A stretch of 64,000 nt of DNA from NCBI RefSeq assembly GCF_024741795.1, contig NZ_CP102950.1, positions 1,178,001-1,242,000 of the forward strand, in the 5' to 3' direction. A program made the position numbers and the translations under genes. Of this stretch, positions 16,555 through 28,525 are shown piece after piece; the first letter of the stretch is position 1; each line of letters begins with the position of its first letter. The notes under the pieces are model-generated. The model had not been told where the DNA came from and did not search any database. It was given only the letters and a program-made list of their open reading frames with translations. The DNA is from Arthrobacter sp. CJ23 (GTDB lineage: Bacteria > Actinomycetota > Actinomycetes > Actinomycetales > Micrococcaceae).

Positions 16555-18225
16555 GTGAGCCTGACGCAGCTTGACCGTGTTCCCATCCGCCGTGCACTGA
16601 TCTCGGTATACGACAAGACGGGACTGGAGGAGCTCGCAAAGGGCCTGCACGCAGCCGGCGTGGCCATCGTCTCCACCGGCTCCACCGCCAAGAAGATCGC
16701 CGCAGCCGGCATCCCGGTCAAGGAAGTCGAAGAAGTCACCGGCTCCCCGGAAATGCTGGACGGCCGCGTCAAGACGCTGCACCCGCGCGTCCACGGCGGC
16801 ATCCTGGCCGACCGCCGCGTCCCGGCCCACATGGAGACCCTGGCCTCCATGGAGATCGAACCCTTCGACCTCGTGGTAGTGAACCTCTACCCCTTCGTGG
16901 AGACCGTCCGCTCAGGCGCAGCCCAGGACGACGTCGTCGAGCAGATCGACATCGGAGGCCCCGCCATGGTGCGTTCGGCCGCGAAGAACCACGCCGCCGT
17001 CGCGATCGTCACGGACCCGGACTTCTACGGTGCCGTTGTCACGGCCGCCGCTGAGGGCGGCTTCGACCTGAAGACCCGCCGCCGCCTGGCCGCCAAGGCC
17101 TTCGCCCACACCGCCACGTACGACACCGCCGTGGCCACCTGGACCGCCAGCCAGTTCCTCGATGAAGACGGCGACGGCATCATCGACTGGCCCGCCTACG
17201 CCGGCCTGGCCCTGGAGCGCTCCGAGGTCCTCCGCTACGGCGAAAACCCGCACCAGCAGGCCGCCCTCTACGTGGACAAGGCCGCCCCGGCCGGCATCGC
17301 GCAGGCAGACCAGCTGCACGGCAAGGCCATGAGCTACAACAACTTCGTGGACGCCGACGCCGCCCTGCGCGCCGCGTTCGACTTCGCCGAGCCCGCCGTC
17401 GCCATCATCAAGCACGCCAACCCCTGCGGTGTGGCCGTTGGTTCCGCCGACGCAGCCGACCCGATCGCCGACGCCCACGCCAAGGCCCACGCCTGCGATC
17501 CCGTTTCCGCGTTCGGCGGCGTCATCGCGGCGAACCGCACCGTCACGTCAGCCATGGCCGCCACGGTTGCAGGCATCTTCACCGAGGTAGTCATCGCCCC
17601 GGACTTCGAACCCGAAGCCGTGGAGATCCTCTCCAAGAAGAAGAACATCCGCCTGCTCGCCCTGCCCGAGGGCTACGGCCGCTACCCGGCCGAGATGCGC
17701 CAGGTCTCCGGCGGCGTCCTCGTCCAGATGAGCGACAAGGTGGACGCCGACGGCGACAACCCCGCCAACTGGACCCTCGCCGCCGGCACTGCCGCTGACG
17801 ACGCCACCCTGGCCGACCTCGCCTTCGCCTGGACCGCCTGCCGCGCAGCCAAGTCCAACGCCATCCTGCTGGCCGACAACGGTGCAGCCGTGGGCATCGG
17901 CATGGGCCAGGTCAACCGCCTGGACTCCTGCAAGCTCGCCGTGGAGCGCGCCAACAGCCTGGGCGTTTCGGTGGAGTCCGACGTCGATGGTGCCGGCGGT
18001 GCGTCCAACACCGACGCGTCCGGCGCGCCTGAGCGAGCACGTGGTGCGGTTGCGGCTTCCGACGCCTTCTTCCCGTTCGCTGACGGTCTGCAGATCCTGA
18101 TCGACGCCGGCGTCCGCGCCGTGGTCCAGCCGGGCGGTTCCGTCCGCGACGAGGAAGTCATCGCAGCAGCCAACGCTGCCGGCATCACCATGTACTTCAC
18201 CGGTGCACGCCACTTCTTCCACTAG
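16555..18225 (+). CDS. purH: Bifunctional AICAR transformylase/IMP cyclohydrolase
   Basis: Carries out the last two steps of IMP synthesis. The 556-residue protein has the N-terminal IMP cyclohydrolase domain ([28 protein letters not shown]) and the C-terminal AICAR transformylase domain ([12 protein letters not shown] with catalytic Lys-His; [19 protein letters not shown]). The start is GTG with GGAG about 8 bases upstream. Compared with my memory of E. coli PurH there are about 18 extra residues near 480-505, Gly/Ala/Ser-rich, just before ASDAFFPF; I cannot say whether this is genus-wide. It is divergent from the MurNAc operon and ends at a hairpin. Confidence 0.96.
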   Translation: MSLTQLDRVPIRRALISVYDKTGLEELAKGLHAAGVAIVSTGSTAKKIAAAGIPVKEVEEVTGSPEMLDGRVKTLHPRVHGGILADRRVPAHMETLASMEIEPFDLVVVNLYPFVETVRSGAAQDDVVEQIDIGGPAMVRSAAKNHAAVAIVTDPDFYGAVVTAAAEGGFDLKTRRRLAAKAFAHTATYDTAVATWTASQFLDEDGDGIIDWPAYAGLALERSEVLRYGENPHQQAALYVDKAAPAGIAQADQLHGKAMSYNNFVDADAALRAAFDFAEPAVAIIKHANPCGVAVGSADAADPIADAHAKAHACDPVSAFGGVIAANRTVTSAMAATVAGIFTEVVIAPDFEPEAVEILSKKKNIRLLALPEGYGRYPAEMRQVSGGVLVQMSDKVDADGDNPANWTLAAGTAADDATLADLAFAWTACRAAKSNAILLADNGAAVGIGMGQVNRLDSCKLAVERANSLGVSVESDVDGAGGASNTDASGAPERARGAVAASDAFFPFADGLQILIDAGVRAVVQPGGSVRDEEVIAAANAAGITMYFTGARHFFH

Positions 18226-18257
18226 GAACCGGTCTCCACTAGGAGCCAGTAACGCAA

Positions 18258-18291
18258 ACGGCGGCCGCCCCCTCCAGGGGACGGCCGCCGT
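18258..18291 (+). terminator. Terminator hairpin after purH
   Basis: GC-rich inverted repeat ACGGCGGCCG...CGGCCGCCGT with an inner CCCC/GGGG pair and a loop of about 4 bases, between two convergent genes, so it may serve both. Confidence 0.75.
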
Positions 18292-18325
18292 CGGCGTTTA
18301 AGAAGTCGTTCGGCTCAGTGTCGCG

Positions 18326-19345
18326 TTACAACGCCGAGGCGGTCGTGTACGCCAGCTGGATCACGGTGCCCCAGTACGGGCCGTACATCTTGGTGGAGTT
18401 GCTGCCGTAGCCGTAGCTGTTGACGGAGTTCTGGTAGCCGCTGGAGCTGCTGCCAATGAACCACGGACCGCCCGAGGAGCCCCCGGTCATGTTGCAGGGG
18501 ATGCCCTGGGTGTTGAACTGCGGGTTGTAGGGATCGTTGGTGGCCGTGCCGGAGCAGCTCTTGAGCGATTGGCCGTTGAAGGGCGGGGCTGCCGGGTAGC
18601 CGAAGGCCTTGTAGCTCAGGCCGCGGGCGGCGTTGAACTGGAGACCGGAGGCGCCCACGACGTCGGAAAGCATCTTGCCGTTGAGCGTGTTCATGACAGC
18701 GAAGCCGGTGTCGTACTGCATGTTGCCCTCGGCTGCCCACTGGACGGGGGCGTACAGCGCTTTCGCCGTCCACTGTCCGTACGGTGCCGTGCCGTTGAGG
18801 TAGGCCGGCACGAAGACGAAGTTCGTGGCGAAGGCTCCGGGGCCTTCGTTCAGGCAGTGGCCCGCGGTGGAAACCGTGCTCCTATTCGCGGCCGTGACCG
18901 AGTTGCCGGAGCACACGTAGTTGGAGCCGCCCAAGGTGAAGAAGACCTTGCCGATGTGCTTGACGGGGGTTTCGTTCTTGTTGACCTTGAGGCTGATGGT
19001 GATGTCCTTGGCAGCGGTAAGGTCCGCCGCTGCCAGCATGCCCTCGACCGTGCTCGCAGGGCCCTGCTCCACCGGGGACGTGAAATGCTTGTTCTGGCCC
19101 CGCTGCAGGGCCTTGTCCGCCAGGATGTCGCCGGGCTTGGCGTTCTTCATGCGCTCGGCGGTCCAGTACGACGCCGTGCCGCTGTCTGAGACTGCCTGGC
19201 TGCTGACGACGGCGGGGCCGGCGTCGTTGCCCGTGCCCTTGCCGGGGGAAGGGGACGCGCTCGCGGCGCTGGTCCCTGCGAAGGCCAGCAGCGCTGCGGC
19301 GGAGAGACTCAGCAGGCTTGTGGCCAGGGTCTTGGTTCGTGTCAC
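18326..19345 (-). CDS. Secreted trypsin-like serine protease (S1/V8-like)
   Basis: A 339-residue protein with a Sec signal peptide (about 1-30, ending SAASASPSPG). The chymotrypsin-fold catalytic domain shows the His motif STAGHC, the Asp in YDTGFAV and the nucleophile in NMTGGSSGGPW. Together these form a complete triad. Four or more Cys could form disulfides outside the cell. The approximately 100 residues between signal and domain may be a propeptide. It is probably a scavenging or cell-wall-associated protease; the substrate is unknown. A promoter-like pair lies upstream at 19411-19440. Confidence 0.88.
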   Translation of the reverse strand: MTRTKTLATSLLSLSAAALLAFAGTSAASASPSPGKGTGNDAGPAVVSSQAVSDSGTASYWTAERMKNAKPGDILADKALQRGQNKHFTSPVEQGPASTVEGMLAAADLTAAKDITISLKVNKNETPVKHIGKVFFTLGGSNYVCSGNSVTAANRSTVSTAGHCLNEGPGAFATNFVFVPAYLNGTAPYGQWTAKALYAPVQWAAEGNMQYDTGFAVMNTLNGKMLSDVVGASGLQFNAARGLSYKAFGYPAAPPFNGQSLKSCSGTATNDPYNPQFNTQGIPCNMTGGSSGGPWFIGSSSSGYQNSVNSYGYGSNSTKMYGPYWGTVIQLAYTTASAL

Positions 19346-19410
19346 AGTTTCCTACCAATCGGGGTGGAGAAAGGACGGGCAGCTGATGGCGACCGCCCAC
19401 TGACGAACTG

Positions 19411-19440
19411 AAGCTATCGAACGCGTGACAACTTTGTAAA
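19411..19440 (-). promoter_or_regulatory. Promoter candidate for the secreted protease
   Basis: On the minus strand TTTACA (19440-19435) and TAGCTT (19416-19411) are separated by 18 bases, about 65 bases before the ATG. It is a plausible housekeeping-sigma promoter. Confidence 0.45.
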
Positions 19441-19588
19441 GAGTTGTTTCACGCTTTGTGATATCCGACTTTCAGATAGGCGGCGTGTCACGGAAGCTGT
19501 TGCGTGCCGTCGCGGTAGGCGCCAACGGGCTTGCCTCGGGTAAGTTAGAGACGTTGAAATCTGCAGACTTCAGGGAGATGCCCCGCCA

Positions 19589-21808
<2,220 letters not shown>

Positions 21809-21821
21809 TCACGCGCTAGCC

Positions 21822-21883
21822 CAACTGACTCGCAATTGTGGTTGTTTTGAGAGCTCATTACAACCACAATTGCGAGTCAGTTG
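21822..21883. repeat. Palindromic repeat family B, copy 1
   Basis: Perfect 24-base arms: CAACTGACTCGCAATTGTGG plus TTGT (21822-21845) and its complement (21860-21883) around a 14-base centre containing GAGAGCTCATT. It sits between convergent icd and an oxidase gene and probably terminates both. A related copy is at 44178. Confidence 0.9.
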
Positions 21884-21887
21884 CTCC

Positions 21888-22991
21888 TTAACGGGTGGCC
21901 GAGAAGCGCTCCGGTGCCACGCCGCCGTCGACGATGTCTTTCAGCACCCGGCCGATAGCCGGCGTGAACTTGAAACCGTGGCCCGAGAAGCCGGCGCCCA
22001 CCACCAGCGGACCGAAACGGTCCAGCACAAAATCCTCGTTGGGCGTGGTGGTGTAGGTGCAGCTGATGGGAACCGCTGAGGAGGGGTCGACGCCGGGAAG
22101 CCACTCTTGTGCGTAGCGCACCAGGGCTTCGAGCTGCTGGGGGACGGGCTCGAACGTGCGTTCGTCGGGATCCATGACGGGGCCGACGCCGTGCCATCCG
22201 GCCTTGACGCCTTCGCCCGGGGTGAGCATGCCGTAAACCGGGCTGTACCAGTACTTGTAGGCGGGATCGTCGGGGTCCGGGCTGTGGTTGAAACTGGGCC
22301 ACACCACGGAGTTGTCCAACGGGGTGAAGTGGGCGGGCTGTTCCTGGGTTACCACCAGCGGCGGCAGTTTAGCCAGCCCGCCGATGACTTTGTTGGTCCA
22401 CGCCCCTGCCGTGACCACCACGCGGCGGGCTGTGTACTCGGTGTCGTCCGTGACCACCAAAACCTGCTCGTCCCCGACAATCCGGATGTCCCGCACCGGC
22501 GTCGAGTACTTGAAGGCGGCCCCACGAGCCTCGGCGGACGTGCGCAAGGCCACCAGCGCCTCCGCGGCGCGGACCCGGCCGGCCTCCGGCACGAAGAGAA
22601 CGTCGGTGCTGAAGTTCATGCCTTGCCAGCGGCCGGCGGCATCGGCAGCGGAGATGAAGTAGCTCTCGATGCCACGTTCCGCGTGGGCCTCATGGACCTG
22701 TGTCAGTCGGGAGACGTTGCCGTGATTCGCGAGCCCCACCAAGTCCAGGAGTGGCTTGCCGGTCTCCGCGGCGAGCTCATCCCAGAGGGTCCTGGCCTCG
22801 GTGACGAGGTCCAGGTAATCGGCCTCGGCATAGGCGGTGTTGAAGTTGCGGGTGGCGCCGTGGGAAGCGCCGATATGGTGGCCTTCCTCGAATTGCTCCA
22901 GGAGGATCACTGACTTGCCGCTGCGCGCCAGCTGCCATGCGGCTGCCGATCCCATTGCTCCTCCGCCGACAACTACGACGTCAACCTGCAT
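21888..22991 (-). CDS. FAD-dependent oxidoreductase, sarcosine/N-methyltryptophan oxidase type
   Basis: A 367-residue DAO-fold flavoprotein. The FAD-binding dinucleotide motif is at the start (VVVVGGGAMGSAAAWQLA), followed by EGHHIGASHGATRNF, typical of the SolA/MSOX group with covalently bound FAD. The C-terminal block VVVGAGFSGHGFKFTPAIG includes the conserved GHGFKF. Such enzymes oxidise N-methylated amino acids to formaldehyde, glycine-type products and H2O2; the precise substrate is not shown. The start at 22991 is where the family begins. It is convergent with icd across palindrome B. Confidence 0.87.
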   Translation of the reverse strand: MQVDVVVVGGGAMGSAAAWQLARSGKSVILLEQFEEGHHIGASHGATRNFNTAYAEADYLDLVTEARTLWDELAAETGKPLLDLVGLANHGNVSRLTQVHEAHAERGIESYFISAADAAGRWQGMNFSTDVLFVPEAGRVRAAEALVALRTSAEARGAAFKYSTPVRDIRIVGDEQVLVVTDDTEYTARRVVVTAGAWTNKVIGGLAKLPPLVVTQEQPAHFTPLDNSVVWPSFNHSPDPDDPAYKYWYSPVYGMLTPGEGVKAGWHGVGPVMDPDERTFEPVPQQLEALVRYAQEWLPGVDPSSAVPISCTYTTTPNEDFVLDRFGPLVVGAGFSGHGFKFTPAIGRVLKDIVDGGVAPERFSATR

Positions 22992-23120
22992 GCCTGCTCC
23001 ATCCACAGTGTCCAGCGGCCTCCGATCGAGACCACTTTCAATTCTGCCCGCCAGGGAGGCACTAAGGCGCGGTCGGCGCGGTGCTTGGCAGGCGGCGCCC
23101 GGCATGGAAGATTGGGACGG

Positions 23121-23561
23121 GTGAAATTCCTTCACCCGTCACCCACGTCCTCCGCCCGCGGCGCCACCATCCTCCGGGTGGTCTTCGGCGCCCTGATCAT
23201 GGTGCACGGGCTGCAGAAGCTCGCCGCCGGGCACGCAGCCTTCGCCGCCTCCGTGGCGGCCATGGGGGTACAGAAGCCCGAGCTCATGGCCTGGCTGGTG
23301 ATCGCCGGCGAGACAGGCCTCGGCCTGCTCCTGGTCCTGGGCGCGCTCACGCGCGTGGCAGGCTTCCTGGCCGCCGTCCTCTACGGGGGAATCTGGTTCG
23401 TCACCGAGGTGGGCAAGCCCCTGCTCACGGACAGGCCCGGCGTGAACGCCGAGCTGCTGATCGTCTACATCGCGATCTCCGTGGCCCTCGCCTTCATCGG
23501 GCCCGGCGCCCTGTCCGTGGACCGGAAACTGGCCCGGCAGGGCTCCGGCACCCGCCGCTAG
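23121..23561 (+). CDS. DoxX family membrane protein
   Basis: A 146-residue protein with four hydrophobic segments. The DoxX pattern is visible: ILRVVFGALIMVHGLQKL, WLVIAGETGLGLLLVLGALTR. DoxX-family proteins sit in the inner membrane and have been linked to quinone or thiol redox partners, but the role here is unknown. The chosen start is GTG (VKFLHPSPTS); the frame extends upstream to 23085 with unremarkable residues. It is divergent from the oxidase and convergent with the oxidoreductase gene at 23579. Confidence 0.8.
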   Translation: MKFLHPSPTSSARGATILRVVFGALIMVHGLQKLAAGHAAFAASVAAMGVQKPELMAWLVIAGETGLGLLLVLGALTRVAGFLAAVLYGGIWFVTEVGKPLLTDRPGVNAELLIVYIAISVALAFIGPGALSVDRKLARQGSGTRR

Positions 23562-23578
23562 CGGGGTGCCGGGGGCGC

Positions 23579-24649
23579 CTACCGGGCGTCGTTCGGGTAC
23601 CGGATGCCCAGCTGGGCCCGGACGCCGTCGAACAGCCGCATGGTGTTCAGCGAATCCTCCAGCGGCATGACGGGGCTTTCCGTGAGGCCCTGCTGCACGC
23701 AGCGCGTCACCTCACGCAGTTCATAGGTATAGCCGATGCCCACGACGTCGAAGCGTTCGGTCCGCGGTTCGTCCCACCCCGTGCGGACCAGCAGTTCGCG
23801 CGGGTTGTTCACCGAGCCGTGCGTCTGCAGGTAGCCCAGGCTCGCTGCCACCGTGGCCACGCGCGGCCCATGGGCCACCAGCGAGGACGTCAGCTGGGCC
23901 TGCGCGCCGCTCGCGTAGCCCAGGGTCAGTGCGTTTTGGGTGTCCACGCCGTCGTTGTTCAGGGAACCCACCGCACTGACGGACTGCGGGAAGCCCAGGG
24001 TTCCCAACGCCCACAGCAGCGGGTAGACGGTCAGGTCCAGCAGCGCGCCGCCGCCGTCCTTGAGCGCCCAGATGCGCGCCGCCGGGTCGTACGGGGCCGG
24101 GAAACCGAGATCGGCGCTGACCCACTGGACCTCGCCGATTTCCCCGCTCGCCGCGATCGAAAACGCGCGCTGCATGCTCGGCAGGAATCGGCTCCAGACC
24201 GCCTCCATGAAGAACACCTTCTGCTCCCGGGCGAGCCGGACCAGCTCGGCGGCCTCGCGGGCGTTGATGGTCAGGGCCTTTTCGCAGAGGACGTGCTTGC
24301 CGGCGCGGAGCGCTGCCGAGGCAATCTCGAAGTGCTGCCCGTGCGGGGTGGCCACGTAGACCACGTCCACCAGTTCGTCGTCCACCAACCGCTGGTAGCC
24401 GGGCACTCCGGCGTGGTCCCCGTAGGCCTTGCTGAAGCCCCGCGACGCTGCGAAGGCGTCGGCCGCTTCCTGGCGCCGCGAACTGACCGCGTAAAGCTCG
24501 GCGTCCTCAAGCTGGGCGAGATCCTGGGACACGGAGTTGGCGATGCCTCCCGTGGCCACGACGCCCCAGCGCAGGCGCTTGCCGGTGGCGGCGCGCGGGT
24601 CTTGGTTGATCTGGCTGAACAGCCACGGTTTGGCAATATGCAGGCTCAT
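23579..24649 (-). CDS. Gfo/Idh/MocA family oxidoreductase
   Basis: A 356-residue NAD(P)-dependent dehydrogenase. It has the Rossmann motif WGVVATGGIANSVSQDLA, then VYVATPHGQHFEIASAAL with CEKALTINAREA, the conserved EKP-like segment (here EKA). The C-terminal alpha/beta domain follows. The family oxidises sugars, inositols or trans-dihydrodiols; the substrate is unknown. ATG at 24649 is chosen because GGAAGG is 9 bases upstream, while an ATG at 24658 directly abuts that site. The gene stands alone between a DoxX gene and the divergent export operon. Confidence 0.88.
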   Translation of the reverse strand: MSLHIAKPWLFSQINQDPRAATGKRLRWGVVATGGIANSVSQDLAQLEDAELYAVSSRRQEAADAFAASRGFSKAYGDHAGVPGYQRLVDDELVDVVYVATPHGQHFEIASAALRAGKHVLCEKALTINAREAAELVRLAREQKVFFMEAVWSRFLPSMQRAFSIAASGEIGEVQWVSADLGFPAPYDPAARIWALKDGGGALLDLTVYPLLWALGTLGFPQSVSAVGSLNNDGVDTQNALTLGYASGAQAQLTSSLVAHGPRVATVAASLGYLQTHGSVNNPRELLVRTGWDEPRTERFDVVGIGYTYELREVTRCVQQGLTESPVMPLEDSLNTMRLFDGVRAQLGIRYPNDAR

Positions 24650-24785
24650 GCCTGACATCCTTCCATCAATGCCCGGGCAGTGCGTCAAGTCACACGCATT
24701 GTGAATCTTGTTATGGCCCGCGTCTAGGCTGGTCACATCATCCCTCGCAGAGAGGTTCTGTGGGGAGTTACCGAATGGAGCAGGG

Positions 24786-25901
24786 ATGGGGATTTTTCGT
24801 CGCATCATTTTGCCTGTGGCATGGTTGCTGGTTTTCGCAGTGATCGCAGTTGCCCTGGTGAAAATCGCGTTTGTGGACGGCCTGAAGCCGACGGCCTCCG
24901 AGCCCGGCCCCATGGCCCAGGTGGACATCCCGGTGATTCCGGCCACCCGCGCCACAGTCACCAACACAGTGCAGATCAAGGCCACCGTGCAGAGCGATGC
25001 CGGAGTGGCCATACGCAGCACGGCGGCAGGCAAAGTGGTGCAGACTTTCGTCGAGCCAGGCGTGGCCGTCACCAAGGGCGACCGGCTCTTCCAGATCGCG
25101 GCACAGCGGCAGAGCCAGCCGGTGGCCCCTTCGAAGGACGGCGGCATCCCGGCCCCTGCAGCGCCGGTCTACGACTACTTTGACGTGCTGGCACCGGCCG
25201 GGGGAACGCTGCACTCGCTGACCGTGCTCGAAGAGCAGCAGCTGAGCGTCGGCGAGACCGTGGGCAAGGTGGACCCCGGGACCTTCACCGTCTCGGGACC
25301 GGTCAATGCCGCCCAGCAGTACCGGCTGCTGGGGAAGCCCGGCTCGGCGGAGATCTCCCTTGTAGGTGGCCCGGCACCGTTCCAGTGCACCGGCGTGACG
25401 CTCAAGAACAACGCCTCCGACGACGCCGGGACCTCTTCCGCGCCGGGCGGCACCGGTGGCGTGGGCATGTTGGTCCCGGGAGCCTTGGCAGGCCCCGGAT
25501 CCGGGGGTGCAACGCAGGACAGTGGACCGGCTACCGGCACGCTGAGCTGCGCCATTCCCGCAGGCCGGGAGGTCTTTGCCGGCCTTGGCGCCACCATGAC
25601 GGTCACTGCCGGCGAGGCGAAGGACGTGGTGACGGTTCCGCTGACCTCCGTAAAGGGCAGCATCAAGGAAGGCCTCGTCTGGCTGGCTGGCACCGGTGCC
25701 CAGGGTGCCGGTGCTCAGGGAGCGGCCCCCGAACAGCGCACCGTGGCCCTCGGCCTCAACGACGGCACCAAGGTGGAGGTTATTTCCGGGCTGGCCGAGG
25801 GCGAGCAGATCCTTGAATTCGTGCCGGGGGCCCCTGCGCAGATGCAGGGACCCGGCATGGCCGGGCCCGGCGGCGCCGTGTACGGCCCGGCAGGCGGCTG
25901 A
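24786..25901 (+). CDS. Membrane-fusion/adaptor-like subunit of an ABC exporter
   Basis: A 371-residue protein with an N-terminal membrane anchor (about 7-30) and an extracytoplasmic region resembling HlyD/MacA-type adaptors. The barrel-sandwich half-motif is VVQTFVEPGVAVTKGDRLF, and a second is VLEEQQLSVGETVGKVDP. A Gly/Ser/Thr/Pro-rich stretch about 220-260 interrupts the fold. The last ~30 residues are Gly/Pro-rich. GGAG is 5 bases before ATG. It is the first gene of an operon with an ATPase and a permease, so it probably carries substrate or couples the transporter across the thick wall. The substrate is unknown. Confidence 0.8.
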   Translation: MGIFRRIILPVAWLLVFAVIAVALVKIAFVDGLKPTASEPGPMAQVDIPVIPATRATVTNTVQIKATVQSDAGVAIRSTAAGKVVQTFVEPGVAVTKGDRLFQIAAQRQSQPVAPSKDGGIPAPAAPVYDYFDVLAPAGGTLHSLTVLEEQQLSVGETVGKVDPGTFTVSGPVNAAQQYRLLGKPGSAEISLVGGPAPFQCTGVTLKNNASDDAGTSSAPGGTGGVGMLVPGALAGPGSGGATQDSGPATGTLSCAIPAGREVFAGLGATMTVTAGEAKDVVTVPLTSVKGSIKEGLVWLAGTGAQGAGAQGAAPEQRTVALGLNDGTKVEVISGLAEGEQILEFVPGAPAQMQGPGMAGPGGAVYGPAGG

Positions 25902-25903
25902 GC

Positions 25904-26638
25904 GTGGAGACCCTCGTCAGCCTCAGGGGCGTCACCCGGAGCGTGGTCCTGCCGGACGATCAGGAGCTGCACATCTTGCGAGGTGTTGACTTCGAGGTCC
26001 GCAGCGGCGACCATACCGCCATCATCGGCCGTTCCGGCTGCGGCAAGTCCACCCTGTTGAACCTGCTGGGACTGCTGGACGTGCCCACCTCCGGCGAACT
26101 GGACTTCCAGGGCGTCCCCGTGCGGCAGCTGCGCGGCAACGCCAGGGCACGGTTGCGCGGTTCCACCGTGGGCTTCGTGTTCCAGCAGTTCAACCTGCTC
26201 CAGGGCCGGAGCGCCCTGGACAACGTCATCACCCCGCTCCTGTACGCGAAAGGCCGGGATTTCTGGCGCCGCCGCGACATCGCCATGGACATGTTGGACC
26301 GGGTGGGCCTGGCGGAGCGTGCCCAGACCATGCCGAACATGCTCTCCGGCGGGGAGCAGCAGCGGGTGGCGATCGCCCGGGCACTGGTCCGCAGGCCGCG
26401 GCTCATCCTGGCCGACGAACCGACCGGTGCCCTGGACGTGGAGACGGGCCAGGCCGTCATGTCGCTCCTGGACACTGTGGCCTCCGAAACGGCGGCGCTG
26501 GTGACCATCACCCACGATGCCAACGTGGCAGCCTTGGCCCGTGCCTGCTACCGGCTCGACGCCGGTGTCCTCTCCGAACTGAACACCGGCACCCACGCCG
26601 GGCTGAGCACCCACCAGGCGGCGGGGGTGGGCGCATGA
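25904..26638 (+). CDS. ABC exporter ATP-binding protein (MacB/LolD-like)
   Basis: A 244-residue ABC ATPase with Walker A GRSGCGKST, the Q-loop region FVFQQFNLL, signature LSGGEQQR, and Walker B LILADEP followed by the D-loop TGALD. The closest family in pattern is the MacB/LolD group of mechanotransmission exporters. The start is GTG, 2 bases after the adaptor stop. The stop overlaps the permease start as ATGA. Confidence 0.9.
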   Translation: METLVSLRGVTRSVVLPDDQELHILRGVDFEVRSGDHTAIIGRSGCGKSTLLNLLGLLDVPTSGELDFQGVPVRQLRGNARARLRGSTVGFVFQQFNLLQGRSALDNVITPLLYAKGRDFWRRRDIAMDMLDRVGLAERAQTMPNMLSGGEQQRVAIARALVRRPRLILADEPTGALDVETGQAVMSLLDTVASETAALVTITHDANVAALARACYRLDAGVLSELNTGTHAGLSTHQAAGVGA

Positions 26639-27816
26639 CCGGCTTCGTCTCCACGCTCGTCGAAGCCTGGCAGGAACTGCGGATCAACAAGGTCCGCATC
26701 CTGCTCGCGCTTCTGGGCGTGGCCCTGTCCGTGGCCGCGCTGACGTCCGTGGTGGGCCTGGGCAACCTGGCCCGCGAAGGCATGAAGGCCATGTCCGAAC
26801 GCAACGGAGGCCGGACGGCAACCGTGGGGCTCAGCGTCAACGGACCCACGCCGCCGGACCCGGCGCAGCTGGAAAAGAGCTTCCAGGGAATTGTCAGCCG
26901 CTATGGCATCACCTACTCCACGCATGTGGGGCAGGCACAGGGCAGCTTCCAGTTCCCCCGGGGGGTGCAGCAGGTGCAGGTGACCGTGGTGGACCCCGGC
27001 TACGGGGTCCACCACCGCGTGGAGCTGCGGCGGGGCTCATGGTTCGCCGCGGATGATGAGCAGAGGCTGGCACCTGCCGTCGTCGTCTCGGAAGCCTTCT
27101 ACAACGCCGCCGGACGCCCGGACCTTGCCCGCAACCCCACGGTGAAGATCACCGGCGAGCAGGAAACCACGGCGGTGGTCATCGGCGTCGTACCGGACTC
27201 CTATCCGGATATGCCGCCCAGTGCGTTCATGCTGGGGTCCGGGGCCGAGCTTGCCGGAATCGAACCCATGCACGGCGACTTCAAGGTGTGGGTACAGGAC
27301 GGCCAGGCGGAGGCCCTGCTCGCGGCAATGAAGGCGGACCTGCAATCCGAATACCCGGACATGTACGCCAACGCCTACCGGATGGACTACGCCGCCAACG
27401 GCGATCCCTTCGCCGTCGCCCAGCTGGCCGTGGGCGGCGTCGCGGGACTGGTGTTGCTGCTTGGTGCCGTGGGGATGCTGAACATCTCCATGGTCACCGT
27501 GCGCTACCGGGTCCGGGAAATCGGTATCCGGCGCAGCTTCGGCGCCACCTCCGGACGCATCTTCGTGGGCGTCATGATGGAGTCCGTGGTGGCGACGGCC
27601 GTGGCCGGGCTAGCCGGCGTGATGCTGGCCGTTGCCGTGGTGAAGCATCCCTGGATTGAATCCAGGATTGCCCCCGCCCTCAGCGAGTACCCTGCCTTCC
27701 CCGTGGAGGCGGCGCTCTTCGGCCTGGGAGCCGCCGTCCTTGTGGGTGCACTCGCCGGCGCCATCCCGGCGCTGGTGGCGGTCCGCGTGAAAGTGATCGA
27801 CGCGATCAGGTTCTGA
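26635..27816 (+). CDS. ABC exporter permease, MacB/FtsX-like
   Basis: A 393-residue permease with the MacB topology: one N-terminal membrane segment (about 20-42), a large extracytoplasmic domain (about 45-265) and three C-terminal segments, with the signature REIGIRRSFGATSGRIF after the second. It overlaps the ATPase by 4 bases, and together with the adaptor it forms a tripartite-like exporter for an unknown substrate, perhaps a peptide or lipid. Its stop lies in a 13-base direct repeat 2 bases from the stop of a convergent ABC gene. Confidence 0.88.
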   Translation: MTGFVSTLVEAWQELRINKVRILLALLGVALSVAALTSVVGLGNLAREGMKAMSERNGGRTATVGLSVNGPTPPDPAQLEKSFQGIVSRYGITYSTHVGQAQGSFQFPRGVQQVQVTVVDPGYGVHHRVELRRGSWFAADDEQRLAPAVVVSEAFYNAAGRPDLARNPTVKITGEQETTAVVIGVVPDSYPDMPPSAFMLGSGAELAGIEPMHGDFKVWVQDGQAEALLAAMKADLQSEYPDMYANAYRMDYAANGDPFAVAQLAVGGVAGLVLLLGAVGMLNISMVTVRYRVREIGIRRSFGATSGRIFVGVMMESVVATAVAGLAGVMLAVAVVKHPWIESRIAPALSEYPAFPVEAALFGLGAAVLVGALAGAIPALVAVRVKVIDAIRF

Positions 27817-27818
27817 CA

Positions 27819-27830
<12 letters not shown>
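27805..27830. repeat. 13-base direct repeat holding two convergent stop codons
   Basis: ATCAGGTTCTGAC occurs twice in tandem (27805-27817 and 27818-27830). The first copy contains the TGA of the plus-strand permease. The second contains the stop of the minus-strand ATPase. The intervening space is only 2 bases. Confidence 0.9.
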
Positions 27831-28523
<693 letters not shown>

Positions 28524-28525
28524 GG